A stretch of DNA of 64,000 nt from Nisaea acidiphila (GTDB taxonomy: Bacteria > Pseudomonadota > Alphaproteobacteria > Thalassobaculales > Thalassobaculaceae), in assembly GCF_024662015.1 (NCBI RefSeq), contig NZ_CP102480.1:964501-1028500 (forward strand). Reading direction: 5' to 3'. The notes under the pieces were generated by a model that saw nothing but the letters and a program-made list of their open reading frames with translations, searched no databases and had not been told where the DNA came from. Numbering within the stretch: position 1 is the first letter of the stretch; every line of letters begins with the position of its first letter. Shown in pieces: positions 51,787 to 60,284 of this stretch. Made by a program: the position numbers and the translations under genes.

Positions 51787-52860
51787 TCAGGCGCGCTTCA
51801 TCATGTTGACGTGCCCCATCTTGCGCCCGGGACGCGCCTCGGCCTTGCCGTAGAGATGCAGCTTGGCGTCCGGCTCGGCGACGATTTCCTCCCATTGCTC
51901 GACCTCATCGCCGATCAGGTTATGCATGACCGTCGGGAACAACACGTCCACCGGGCCGAGCGGCAAGCCGGTCACCGCGCGCACGAACTGCTCGAACTGG
52001 CTGGTGGCGCAGCCGTCCTGGCTCCAGTGACCGGAATTGTGCGGGCGCGGCGCGACCTCGTTGACCAGCACCTTGCCGTCCGGCGTGACGAACATCTCGA
52101 CCGCGAGCAACCCGACGAGGTCGAGCCGTTCGGCCAGCGCCTCGGCGACTGTTCGGGCGGCGGCTTCCGTCTCCGCCGGGATCGCCGCCGGAACCGTACT
52201 GGTGCTCAGAATGTGATCCACATGATGATTTTCGGCCACCGGGAAGGCGCGCGACGTGCCGTCGAGACCGCGCGCGACGATCACCGAGATTTCCATCTCG
52301 AAGGAAACGAAACCCTCAAGCACCGCGTCGTCGGTGTCGAGCGAGTTCCAGGCTTCTTCCAGCTCGGTTCTGTCCGTGATCTTGACCTGGCCCTTGCCGT
52401 CATAGCCGAACCGGCAGGTCTTGAGCACCGACGGGCGCCCGATCTCCGCAACGGCGTCGCGCAGTTGATCGAGAGTCGTCACGTGTCGATATGGCGCGGT
52501 TCCCGCCCCGGAATCCCGGGCGAAGTCCTTCTCCGCGACCCTGTGCTGTGACACTGCCAGCACGCTGGGACGGGGACGCACGGGTGCAAGCTTCGAAAGC
52601 CTCTGCACCGTATCCACCGGAATATTTTCGAACTCGTAGGTAATCACGTCGACGCTGGCGGCGAATTCGGCAAGAGCCGTCTCGTCGTCGTAAGGCGCGA
52701 CCGTGGTGCGCTCTGCGACCTGCGCGGCCGGACTGTTCTCCTCAGGCGTGTAGATATGGCAGCGGAAACCGAGAGGGGCAGCGGCGAGCGCCGTCATCCG
52801 GCCGAGCTGGCCGCCGCCGATAATCCCGATCACCGCGCCGGGCGCCAGGGTCTCCGCCAT
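51787..52860 (-). CDS. purK: N5-carboxyaminoimidazole ribonucleotide synthase
   Basis: Purine synthesis: ATP- and bicarbonate-dependent carboxylation of AIR to N5-CAIR. A 357-residue ATP-grasp enzyme with VIGIIGGGQLGRMTALAA at the N-terminus, KTCRFGYDGKGQVKI (nucleotide loop) and VNEVAPRPHNSGHW near the C-terminus. Its ATG shares an A with the purE stop (TGATG), so it is coupled to purE. Confidence 0.96.
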   Translation of the reverse strand: MAETLAPGAVIGIIGGGQLGRMTALAAAPLGFRCHIYTPEENSPAAQVAERTTVAPYDDETALAEFAASVDVITYEFENIPVDTVQRLSKLAPVRPRPSVLAVSQHRVAEKDFARDSGAGTAPYRHVTTLDQLRDAVAEIGRPSVLKTCRFGYDGKGQVKITDRTELEEAWNSLDTDDAVLEGFVSFEMEISVIVARGLDGTSRAFPVAENHHVDHILSTSTVPAAIPAETEAAARTVAEALAERLDLVGLLAVEMFVTPDGKVLVNEVAPRPHNSGHWSQDGCATSQFEQFVRAVTGLPLGPVDVLFPTVMHNLIGDEVEQWEEIVAEPDAKLHLYGKAEARPGRKMGHVNMMKRA

Positions 52861-53357
52861 CAGGAATCCACCGGAACGTCGCCGACGGAACCGGTCTGGG
52901 TCTCGCGCCAGGCCGCGAGGCGGGAATGCAGGGCATCGTCCCCGTTCGCCAGAATGGCGGCAGCCATCAGGCCCGCATTCTTCGCCCCGGCCTTGCCGAT
53001 GGCAAGCGTGCCGACCGGGACCCCGCCGGGCATCTGGACGATGGAGAGCAAACTATCCATGCCTTTCAGAGCCTTGCTCTCGACCGGCACACCGAGTACC
53101 GGCAGTGTCGTCTGCGCCGCGACCATGCCTGGAAGATGCGCCGCGCCGCCGGCACCTGCGATGATCACCTGGAGGCCGCGCCCCTTGGCTGCGGCCGCGT
53201 ATTCGGTCATCCGGGCCGGCGTGCGGTGCGCGGAGACGATGCGGGTCTCGTGCGGGACGTCCAGAGCTTCGAGAATGAGAGCGGCTTCCTTCATGGTCTC
53301 CCAGTCCGACTGGCTTCCCATGATGATACCGACAAGTGGTGTCGCGGCCTCGGCCAT
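52860..53357 (-). CDS. purE: N5-CAIR mutase
   Basis: Rearranges N5-CAIR to CAIR, the step after PurK. A 165-residue protein with the PurE signature [27 protein letters not shown] and [17 protein letters not shown]. The start is ATG 53357 ([10 protein letters not shown]) or ATG 53366 three codons earlier; both have AGG-type sequences nearby. Lies directly ahead of purK and is divergent from the aminotransferase gene. Confidence 0.96.
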   Translation of the reverse strand: MAEAATPLVGIIMGSQSDWETMKEAALILEALDVPHETRIVSAHRTPARMTEYAAAAKGRGLQVIIAGAGGAAHLPGMVAAQTTLPVLGVPVESKALKGMDSLLSIVQMPGGVPVGTLAIGKAGAKNAGLMAAAILANGDDALHSRLAAWRETQTGSVGDVPVDS

Positions 53358-53519
53358 ATGCGCCATCCTGCTTCCATCGGCCCCTCGATTGCGGCGGGGC
53401 GGGTCAAAGAAGCGCGGCATTATAGGAGCGGCGCTTGCAGTTACAAGCGCGGACTGACGGCTTTTGCCGGGCCGCCATTCGTGCTTGAGTCGCAAGGAAC
53501 TAAGCGAGGGGACCCGGCC

Positions 53520-54749
53520 GTGAAAGACTCCATCTGCGAACGGGATGCCGCCGCCTTCCTCCGGCAGGCCGGCTCGACGCCGGTAACGCATGCTTTCACC
53601 GCCTGCGAGGGTGCCTGGGCGGTTGACGAGAGCGGACACCGCTTTCTCGATTTCCACGGCAACACCTGCCACAATATCGGCTACGCGCATCCGCGCATGA
53701 TAGCGGCGCTGAAAGAGCAGCTCGACGCTCTGAGTTTTGCACCGCGTCTTTTCACATCCGAACCCGCCGTCACACTCGCCGAGATGCTGGCCGCCCGCTG
53801 GCCCTATGGAGACGCCCGCGTCCTCTTGGGGACCTCGGGCGCGGACGCCATCGAAATGGCGCTGAAGATCGCTTTTGTGGCGACAGGGCGCACACAGACG
53901 ATCGCTTTCAACGGAAGCTGGCACGGCGCCGCGCTCGGTGCGCTCTCTGTCGGCGGAACCGCATTGGAACGTGAAGAGTTTCCCGCACTCGAAGGCTGTC
54001 ATCACGTCCACGCGTACTGGCCGGACGGGAAAGGCGAAACGGCGGAAGCGGCGGCCCAGGCCGCGTTCGAGGCGCTCGAATACTATCTGAAGGGCCGCGA
54101 TATCGCGGCCGTGCTCTCCGAGCCGATCCGTGCAACGCCGCATTTGCCGCCGGCTTGGTTCTGGCCGGAAGTGCGCGCGCTCTGCGACAATACCGGGACG
54201 TTGCTGATCTTTGATGAAATTCCGACCGGACTAGGTAAGACCGGCCGCTTTTTCGCCAGCCAGCATTTCGACGCAGCGCCCGACATCACCGTACTCGGCA
54301 AGTCTCTTGGCGGAGGCATCCTGCCGCTTTCGGCGGTGATCGCGCGAGCCGAGCTGGATGTCGCCCCGCATCTCGGGATCGGCCATTACACGCACCAGAA
54401 GAATCCGATGCTGGCCCGCGCCGGGATCGAGACGCTACGGATCATCGAGGACGAAGGTCTTGTCGCCGCCGCACAACGCAAGGGTCGAGACGCCCTCGAC
54501 ATACTCTCCGAGATGGTCCGGAACGGTGCGGCCTACGACGAAGCGAGAGGGATCGGCCTCGCCATCGCAGTTGCCGTCGGCAACCCGGAAAGCCTGATGG
54601 AAATGAAAGAGACCTGCTACCGTCTCGGCCTGAATACCGGCGCCGCAGACGGCCGATTTCTAACACTGTCCCCGCCGCTGACCACCAGCGAAGCGGAACT
54701 GTCGGAGGCCGCCGGCATCCTCGCTCGGGCCGCCACAGCCTCCGGCTGA
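53520..54749 (+). CDS. Class III PLP aminotransferase-family enzyme
   Basis: A 409-residue fold-type I PLP enzyme. [49 protein letters not shown] and the PLP lysine in [14 protein letters not shown] (about residue 262) are class III hallmarks. The N-terminal stretch [20 protein letters not shown] resembles proteins annotated as (R)-1-hydroxy-2-aminoethylphosphonate ammonia-lyase (PbfA), so a lyase on a phosphonate is possible; no phosphonate genes are beside it, so I keep the family name. The start is GTG 53520, ten bases after GAGGGG. It stands apart from purE across a short divergent spacer. Confidence 0.82.
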   Translation: MKDSICERDAAAFLRQAGSTPVTHAFTACEGAWAVDESGHRFLDFHGNTCHNIGYAHPRMIAALKEQLDALSFAPRLFTSEPAVTLAEMLAARWPYGDARVLLGTSGADAIEMALKIAFVATGRTQTIAFNGSWHGAALGALSVGGTALEREEFPALEGCHHVHAYWPDGKGETAEAAAQAAFEALEYYLKGRDIAAVLSEPIRATPHLPPAWFWPEVRALCDNTGTLLIFDEIPTGLGKTGRFFASQHFDAAPDITVLGKSLGGGILPLSAVIARAELDVAPHLGIGHYTHQKNPMLARAGIETLRIIEDEGLVAAAQRKGRDALDILSEMVRNGAAYDEARGIGLAIAVAVGNPESLMEMKETCYRLGLNTGAADGRFLTLSPPLTTSEAELSEAAGILARAATASG

Positions 54750-54756
54750 ACCGGGC

Positions 54757-54960
54757 TCAGGCGATAATGTCGGGAAGCAGCTCGCTTTCGAGCCGGATCA
54801 TCTGATCCTTGAGAAGCAGTTTGCGCTTCTTCAGACGCTGGATCTGGAGCTGATTGAACGGCCCGTCTTCCGCCAAGCGCGCAATGACGTCGTCGAGATC
54901 GCGGTGTTCAACCTTGAGCTCTTCGAGCCTGCGCGACAGTTCTTCGCGGTCTGCTTCCAA
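54757..54960 (-). CDS. YdcH-family (DUF465) coiled-coil protein
   Basis: A 67-residue protein that is almost all one charged helical hairpin (EELSRRLEELKVEHRDLDDV, then IQRLKKRKLLLKDQMIRLES). It fits the DUF465/YdcH family of unknown function. No ATG is available: the frame opens after a TAA with only ATT or TTG codons, so the start is probably TTG 54960, possibly the ATT three codons before. Confidence 0.82.
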   Translation of the reverse strand: MEADREELSRRLEELKVEHRDLDDVIARLAEDGPFNQLQIQRLKKRKLLLKDQMIRLESELLPDIIA

Positions 54961-55055
54961 CGCGTCAATCCGTAGCCGTTATGGTCTTGAGAGGGATTGT
55001 CATATCGCAAAGCGTTCCCGTTTGGTAGGGCGCTTTTGCATGCTAGACATGAGCG

Positions 55056-55598
55056 ATGCGCACCCTTGAGAACCCGTTCTGGAGCTACTCCCTCTCGACC
55101 TATGCAAGGGAGAACGTCGCCGCTGAATGCCTCTCACTCCAGGATCGGGAAGGTCTCGACGTGAACCTGCTGCTGCTCTGCTGCTGGCTCGGGTCCCGGG
55201 GTACGGAGATGTCGGCGGAGGACATACGGCGGGCGATCACGGCTGCTGGCGATTGGTCGCTGCCGGTGATCGGCCCCATCCGTGCCGTCCGACGGCACCT
55301 GAAGCCGCTTGCCGAGGATGAGCAGATCGCCGCCTTCCGCAAGCAGGTCGCAGCGCTCGAACTCGCCGCAGAACAGATCCAGCAAGCCCAGCTTTTCGCC
55401 GAGACCCGCGCGTTGGCCCCTGGCAAGACCGAACCGGCGATAGCTGCCGCCGCCAACCTCCGTCTTTATGCATCCCTCACCAAACCCGGCAGACACGCCG
55501 AGATTCAAGAAAGTCTTTTGAAACTGCTTTGCGCCGCCTTCCCCGATGCGATGGAAGTGGATATCGTTTCCACTCTTGCCGATCCGGCATCCGAATAA
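55056..55598 (+). CDS. TIGR02444-family protein
   Basis: A 180-residue, mostly helical protein. NPFWSYSLSTYARENVAAEC and LQDREGLDVNLLLLCCWLG are diagnostic of the TIGR02444 (DUF2390) family, found in many proteobacteria; no function is known. The start at ATG 55056 lies in line with a possible two-gene or three-gene run with the DUF2848 and amidase genes downstream. Confidence 0.85.
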   Translation: MRTLENPFWSYSLSTYARENVAAECLSLQDREGLDVNLLLLCCWLGSRGTEMSAEDIRRAITAAGDWSLPVIGPIRAVRRHLKPLAEDEQIAAFRKQVAALELAAEQIQQAQLFAETRALAPGKTEPAIAAAANLRLYASLTKPGRHAEIQESLLKLLCAAFPDAMEVDIVSTLADPASE

Positions 55599-55618
55599 CG
55601 TAATCAGGGATACGGCTC

Positions 55619-56308
55619 ATGCGCGATGGCGCCACGGTAACGCTCCGCTTCGAAAAGCCCGACGGCGGCATGCTTGCCGTCAGCGTCTCAAACCTTGTCG
55701 TCGGCGGCTGGAGCGGCCGCGACAGCGCGGCGCTGCAGCACCATATCGACGAGCTGAAGGCAATCGGCGTCGAGCCGCCGAGCCAGACCCCGCTGTTTTA
55801 TCGCAATGCCGTCAACGTGCTGATGCAGGAGGACGCGATCCAGGTCGTCGGCCCGGATACTTCCGGTGAAGTGGAGGCGGTGCTGATCGCCAGCGACGAG
55901 GGGCTCTGGGTCACCGTCGGGTCTGACCATACGGACCGCGCCGCCGAAACCTATTCCGTCGCCGCCTCGAAACAGATGTGCCCAAAGGTTCTCGCCCGCG
56001 AGGCCTGGCCGCTAGAGGACCTGCTGGAACATTGGGACCAGATCCGGCTGCGCGCCCATGCCACCATCGATGGCGAGGAAGTGCTCTACCAGGACGGCAC
56101 CCTCGCCGCGATCCACCGGCCCGAGACCATGATGGAGAAATATGCGGATGGAACGCTCGCGCCCGGCACGGTGATGCTGCTCGGCACGTTCGCCGCCATC
56201 GGCGGGATCCGCCCGGCCGACCGCTTCGCGATGGAGATCGAGGACCCGGTTCGCGGCGCCACCATCGCCCACGCCTACGACATCCACACCCTGCCACATG
56301 TGAGTTGA
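55619..56308 (+). CDS. DUF2848-family protein
   Basis: A 229-residue protein matching DUF2848, remotely like fumarylacetoacetate hydrolases. VVGGWSGRDSAALQHHIDEL (about 27-46), TPLFYRNAVNVLMQEDAIQV and FSGEVE-like TSGEVEAVLIASDEGLWVTV mark the family, as does LLGTFAAIGGIRPADRFAME in the C-terminal third. It lies 20 bp after the TIGR02444 gene and 4 bp ahead of the amidase gene; joint action with the amidase on a small amide or lactam is a reasonable inference. Confidence 0.82.
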   Translation: MRDGATVTLRFEKPDGGMLAVSVSNLVVGGWSGRDSAALQHHIDELKAIGVEPPSQTPLFYRNAVNVLMQEDAIQVVGPDTSGEVEAVLIASDEGLWVTVGSDHTDRAAETYSVAASKQMCPKVLAREAWPLEDLLEHWDQIRLRAHATIDGEEVLYQDGTLAAIHRPETMMEKYADGTLAPGTVMLLGTFAAIGGIRPADRFAMEIEDPVRGATIAHAYDIHTLPHVS

Positions 56309-56312
56309 GACC

Positions 56313-57659
56313 ATGTTCGCCCCGCTGAAAGACCTTGCTGCCGACCTCGCCGCCGGGAAGACGACCTCCGAGAAACTGACAGAAGAGGCGCTTGAGCGGA
56401 TCGCCGATCCGGCAGGAGAAGGCAAACGCATCTATACGGAAGTCTTCGCCGAGGCCGCGCGAGCGGAAGCGAAGGCGAGCGATGCGCTGCGCGCCGCCGG
56501 AATCGTCCCCTCGCCGCTGGCGGGCATTCCGATCTCGGTGAAGGATCTCTTCGATATCCGGGGCAAGGTCACCATGGCCGGCTCTGTCGCCCGCAAGGAC
56601 GAACCCGCCGCTGGGGCGGACGCACCGGCCGTCGCCCGCCTCCGGGCCGCCGGAGCGATCATCCTCGGACGCACCAACATGACCGAGTTCGCTTTCTCGG
56701 GTCTGGGCCTCAATCCGCATTACGGTACGCCGAAGAACCCCTACGACCGGGCGACCGGGCGCATCCCCGGCGGGTCCTCCTCCGGTGCCGCAGTTTCCGT
56801 GACCGACGGCATGGCCGCGGCCGGCATCGGCTCCGATACCGGCGGCTCGGTGCGCATCCCCTCGGCCCTGAACGGCCTCACCGGCTTCAAGCCGACCGCG
56901 CGGCGGGTGCCGACCGACGGCGCCTTCCCGCTCTCCTGGAGCCTCGATTCCATCGGCCCGCTCGCCCGGACGGCTTCCTGCTGCGCCCTGCTCGACGCGG
57001 TGATGGCCGGAGAGACGCCGAAACCGGTCGCTCCGCTGCCGGTCAAGGGCATGCGCCTCGTCGTGCCCGGCACCATCGTTCTCGACGACATGGACGAGCA
57101 TGTCGCGAAGACGTTCGAGGCGGCCCTGGACAGGCTCTCGAAGGCGGGCGCGATCCTGGAAGAAAAGAGCTTCGAGTGGCTGTTGGAGATCCCGGCATCG
57201 AACAAAGCCGGCGGGTTCGCCCCGACCGAGGCCTATGCGATCCACCGGGAGCTGCTGTCGCGCAAGGAAGCGGAATACGATCCGCGCGTCGCGACCCGGA
57301 TTCAGGGCGGCGCCAAGATGCTGGCGGCGGATTACGTCATTCTGGAAAGGCGCCGGACGGAGATCCAGGCTGTCGCCAACGCGGCGACGCGGGACTATGA
57401 CGCGGTGCTGATGCCGAGCGTGCCGGTCGTGGCACCGAGCATTGCCAGTCTTGAGGCCGACGAGCATCTCTATCACACGACCAACCTGCTCATGCTGCGC
57501 AACCCGTCGCTCGGCAACTTCCTCGACCGCTCCGCCGTCTCCCTGCCATGCCATGAAGCGGGAACGGGCCCGGTCGGCCTGATGGTCGTCGGCGAAACCA
57601 TGGGCGATGCCAAGACCCTCGCAGTCGCCGCAGGGATCGAGGCCGCGCTAGCGGGCTGA
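56313..57659 (+). CDS. Amidase (amidase signature family)
   Basis: A 448-residue amide hydrolase with the Ser-cisSer-Lys triad: Lys in IPISVKDLFDIRG (about residue 75), cis-Ser in GGSSSGAAVSV and nucleophile Ser in IGSDTGGSVRIPSALNGLTG (about 173-180). It is of the size of GatA-like amidases but lacks the GatB/GatC neighbours, so it should be a stand-alone enzyme rather than tRNA amidotransferase. Starts 4 bp after the DUF2848 gene, so it is co-translated with it. Confidence 0.93.
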   Translation: MFAPLKDLAADLAAGKTTSEKLTEEALERIADPAGEGKRIYTEVFAEAARAEAKASDALRAAGIVPSPLAGIPISVKDLFDIRGKVTMAGSVARKDEPAAGADAPAVARLRAAGAIILGRTNMTEFAFSGLGLNPHYGTPKNPYDRATGRIPGGSSSGAAVSVTDGMAAAGIGSDTGGSVRIPSALNGLTGFKPTARRVPTDGAFPLSWSLDSIGPLARTASCCALLDAVMAGETPKPVAPLPVKGMRLVVPGTIVLDDMDEHVAKTFEAALDRLSKAGAILEEKSFEWLLEIPASNKAGGFAPTEAYAIHRELLSRKEAEYDPRVATRIQGGAKMLAADYVILERRRTEIQAVANAATRDYDAVLMPSVPVVAPSIASLEADEHLYHTTNLLMLRNPSLGNFLDRSAVSLPCHEAGTGPVGLMVVGETMGDAKTLAVAAGIEAALAG

Positions 57660-57665
57660 GATCGC

Positions 57666-58346
57666 CTAGCGAGCCCCTGCGAAGGGACGGCGCTTCGGGG
57701 CGCAGGATTTCAGCGCCTCGAACGGATTGGTAAATTTCGCTGCGGCGTCCTTCAGACGCCCGGTCAGTTTCGGGATCTCCATGACGTTCTGGATCCGCCG
57801 GTCGAGGAAGTCCCAGGTCTCGACATGGTCCTCGGACGTGTCGTTCAGCCAGAACAGCAGGGTCGAACTGTAGACCGCCGCGAGCAGCCCGCGCTTGGTA
57901 TAGAAATTATAGTCGGTCGAGGTGTCGCCCGCCGCTTTCCAGATCGCGTCGACAGTCCGGTAGAGACCGCGGGTTCCGAGGCCGCCCTGGCCCGGAACCG
58001 CCATATAGGCAAGCGTCCGGCGCACCGCTTCCTTATGCGGCGCAGCCTGTTCGAGACGGATACGTACCGCCGCCGCGATCTTCTCGCGCACCTTCATCTG
58101 CGCCGGATTCCGGCGCTGGAATTCGAGCACCATCTCGCGGTCGGCCCGGTCGAGGAAATGCCCGATGCAATCCGGCACCCCGGCCGGAAAGAGCCTGTCC
58201 AGATCGGATGCGGAGATCCCCGCGTCCTCGGCACCGTGCTTCAGCGCCTTACGGCTCCAGCCGTCGAACATGACGTGCGGCAGGATACAGTCCAGCACCC
58301 GGTCGCGCTCCGCCTCGCGCTTCTCGAGAACGGTTTCCTTGCTCAT
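57666..58346 (-). CDS. COQ9-family ubiquinone biosynthesis protein
   Basis: A 226-residue protein matching COQ9, a lipid-binding helper of ubiquinone hydroxylation. TetR-like N-terminal helices (ILPHVMFDGWSRKALKHGAE) precede the COQ9 core with TDYNFYTKRGLLAAVYSSTL (about 155-174) and FLDRRIQNVM. Its ATG overlaps the deformylase stop by 4 bp, so the two are coupled. Confidence 0.92.
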   Translation of the reverse strand: MSKETVLEKREAERDRVLDCILPHVMFDGWSRKALKHGAEDAGISASDLDRLFPAGVPDCIGHFLDRADREMVLEFQRRNPAQMKVREKIAAAVRIRLEQAAPHKEAVRRTLAYMAVPGQGGLGTRGLYRTVDAIWKAAGDTSTDYNFYTKRGLLAAVYSSTLLFWLNDTSEDHVETWDFLDRRIQNVMEIPKLTGRLKDAAAKFTNPFEALKSCAPKRRPFAGAR

Positions 58347-58906
58347 TTCCCGTCTCCCCGTTCGTTCACCGGCGGGACCTCCGCCGCCGCCCGCAGCAGC
58401 TCCTCGCCATAGCCGAAGCGCCGCATGTCGGTCATGCGCTCAGGATAGAGAATCCCGTCGAGATGATCGACCTCGTGCTGAATCACCCGTGCGTGAAAGC
58501 CTTCCGCATGGCGCAGGACCTTCTCGCCGTTGAGGTCGTAGCCTCTATAGAGAATCTTCCGGTAGCGCGGGACCTCGCCCTTCAGTCCCGGAATGGAGAG
58601 GCAGCCCTCCCAGCCGAGTTCCATCTCGCCCGAGAGAGGCTCGATCACCGGATTGACCAGGACCTGCAAGTCGAGGGGCCCGTCATTAGTCTCCGCAGTA
58701 GCCCGGTCCGCGGGTACCTTGAAGACGATGATCCGCCGCGAAATCCCGATTTGCGGCGCGGCGAGCCCGACCCCACCGGCCGCCGCCATCGAGTCGGCCA
58801 TGTCCGCGGCAAGCGCCGCGACCTCCTCTGACGAGGGATCCTCGATTTCGCCTGCCCGCTGCCGGAGCACCGGGTCACCCATCCGTACGATCTGCTGTGC
58901 TGTCAT
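58343..58906 (-). CDS. def: Peptide deformylase
   Basis: Removes the formyl group from the first Met of new proteins. A 187-residue metalloenzyme with all three motifs: GGVGLAAPQIG (about 44-54), WEGCLSIPG with the metal Cys (about 106), and QHEVDHLDGIL with both His ligands (about 149-153). ATG 58906 follows an AAGG; the open frame upstream is not supported. Not paired with fmt here, but in front of the COQ9 gene. Confidence 0.95.
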   Translation of the reverse strand: MTAQQIVRMGDPVLRQRAGEIEDPSSEEVAALAADMADSMAAAGGVGLAAPQIGISRRIIVFKVPADRATAETNDGPLDLQVLVNPVIEPLSGEMELGWEGCLSIPGLKGEVPRYRKILYRGYDLNGEKVLRHAEGFHARVIQHEVDHLDGILYPERMTDMRRFGYGEELLRAAAEVPPVNERGDGK

Positions 58907-59144
58907 GCCTTGGATATAGAGCGCTCTTATTGTTCGGTAAACCGGCAGAGCGACGGTTCCCGGCCGGTCCCGGGTATCCGGTCGGCATGCAGGGCCGCTC
59001 TGCAAATCGGCGGTAAATTTATGCAAGCCAGGCTTTGCATGCGGCGGAGGGTTGTGATACATACCCGCCTCCTGCCCACGGGGAGCGGATTCCCGATGGG
59101 TATATTGCGTTCTAATTCGCACATTGTTTTGGAGGTCGGGTTTC

Positions 59145-59348
59145 GTGCATGTAACGGTCCGCGATAACAACATCGATCAGGCCCTGCGCGCGCTGAAGAA
59201 GAAGATGCAGCGCGAGGGTGTCTTTCGGGAAATGAAGCTGCGCCGCAATTTCGAGAAGCCGTCGGAAAAGCGGGCGCGCGAGAAAGCCGAAGCGGTGCGC
59301 CGCTATCGCAAGCTCATGCGCAAGCGCATGGAGCGCGAAGGCTTCTAG
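59145..59348 (+). CDS. rpsU: 30S ribosomal protein S21
   Basis: A 67-residue basic protein ([20 protein letters not shown], then ending RKRMEREGF) that helps the 30S subunit bind mRNA. The start is GTG 59145, nine bases after a strong GGAGG, giving the alphaproteobacterial N-terminus M-H-V-T-V-R-D-N-N. It is a single gene with two hairpins behind it. Confidence 0.94.
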   Translation: MHVTVRDNNIDQALRALKKKMQREGVFREMKLRRNFEKPSEKRAREKAEAVRRYRKLMRKRMEREGF

Positions 59349-59364
59349 AGCCCTTCGGGCTTTT
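59349..59364 (+). terminator. Terminator of rpsU
   Basis: AGCCC-TTC-GGGCT followed by TTTTG, starting at the base after the rpsU stop codon. A short stem with a T-run. Confidence 0.75.
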
Positions 59365-59400
59365 GCCGCTTCGGCAGCAGTCTACCCGTCCAAAACACGG

Positions 59401-59432
59401 AACCGCCCTCGTATGCCGAGCGGCGGTTTTTG
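59401..59432. terminator. Second hairpin in the rpsU/AIM24 gap, probably bidirectional
   Basis: ACCGCC-CTCG...CGAG-C-GGCGGT, then TTTTTGTGTTTG on the plus strand. On the minus strand it follows the AIM24-type gene stop (59444) and ends in GTTTT. It therefore can serve both convergent genes. Confidence 0.75.
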
Positions 59433-59443
59433 TGTTTGTCGCG

Positions 59444-60148
59444 TCAGTCGCCCTCTTTCGGCATCAGCCGCGCCAGCGACATGGCGAGCTCGGCGATCGG
59501 CTGGGTCTGCACGATGACCCGGCCCGGACCGGTCACGTGGGTGACGAAGATCCCCTCGCCGCCGAACACCAAATTCCTGATCCCCTTCTGGAAGGCGATG
59601 TCGTAGTCGCAGCTTCCGGAGAAGCCGACAAGACACCCGGTATCGACGGTGATCCGCTGTCCCTCCGCCAGCTCCCGCTCGATCAGCGTGCCGCCCGCAT
59701 TCAGGAAAGCCAGCCCGTCCCCCTCCAGCTTCTGAAGGATGAGCCCCTCGCCGCCGAAGAAACCCGCCCCGAGCCGTTTCGTCAGGGCGATCGAGACATC
59801 GACGCCGCGGGCACTGCAGAGATAGGCATCGCGCTGGCAGTAGAAGAGACCGTCGCTCTGGCTGAGATCGATGGCCCGGATCTGCCCCGGCATCGATCCC
59901 GCGAAGCAGGCATCCTGCCGCTCGTCCCCCTCGTTGATGAAATAGGTCAGGAACAGGCTCTCACCGGAGAACTTGCGGAACAGCCCGCCGAGCAGACCGC
60001 CGGAGAGTTCGGTGGTCATTCTGATACCCTGATCCATCAGGACCATGGCGCCGGCCTCGGCCTGCACGGCCTCGCCCGGATCCAGCGTCACGGTCAGCAG
60101 CGGGGCATGATCCCCCTCGATCTTGTAGTCGATGACGTCGGCGGCCAT
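59444..60148 (-). CDS. TIGR00266/AIM24-family protein
   Basis: A 234-residue all-beta protein with the AIM24 fold: LDPGEAVQAEAGAMVLMDQG, GESLFLTYFINEG, GGEGLILQKLEGDGLAFL and NLVFGGEGIFVTHVTGPG. These trimeric barrels are widespread; their function is unclear. ATG 60148 follows GGGAG at eight bases. It is divergent from the homocysteine methyltransferase gene. Confidence 0.9.
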   Translation of the reverse strand: MAADVIDYKIEGDHAPLLTVTLDPGEAVQAEAGAMVLMDQGIRMTTELSGGLLGGLFRKFSGESLFLTYFINEGDERQDACFAGSMPGQIRAIDLSQSDGLFYCQRDAYLCSARGVDVSIALTKRLGAGFFGGEGLILQKLEGDGLAFLNAGGTLIERELAEGQRITVDTGCLVGFSGSCDYDIAFQKGIRNLVFGGEGIFVTHVTGPGRVIVQTQPIAELAMSLARLMPKEGD

Positions 60149-60284
60149 GGGAACTCCCGTTGCTGAGGTAATGTCGCGGTTAAGGACACTTGGTGTCGCC
60201 CGGCAGGCAATCAACATGATTGCATTGCGCTACTTAGCCTCATATTGCTGCGCTGACGTGACATTGCCAAATGCGGTTTCTCAG

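Noticed and set aside
52926-53519. Long N-terminal extension of the class III enzyme to 52926
   Set aside because: It would run through purE and the divergent spacer; the GTG at 53520 with GAGGGG ahead starts exactly at the conserved region.
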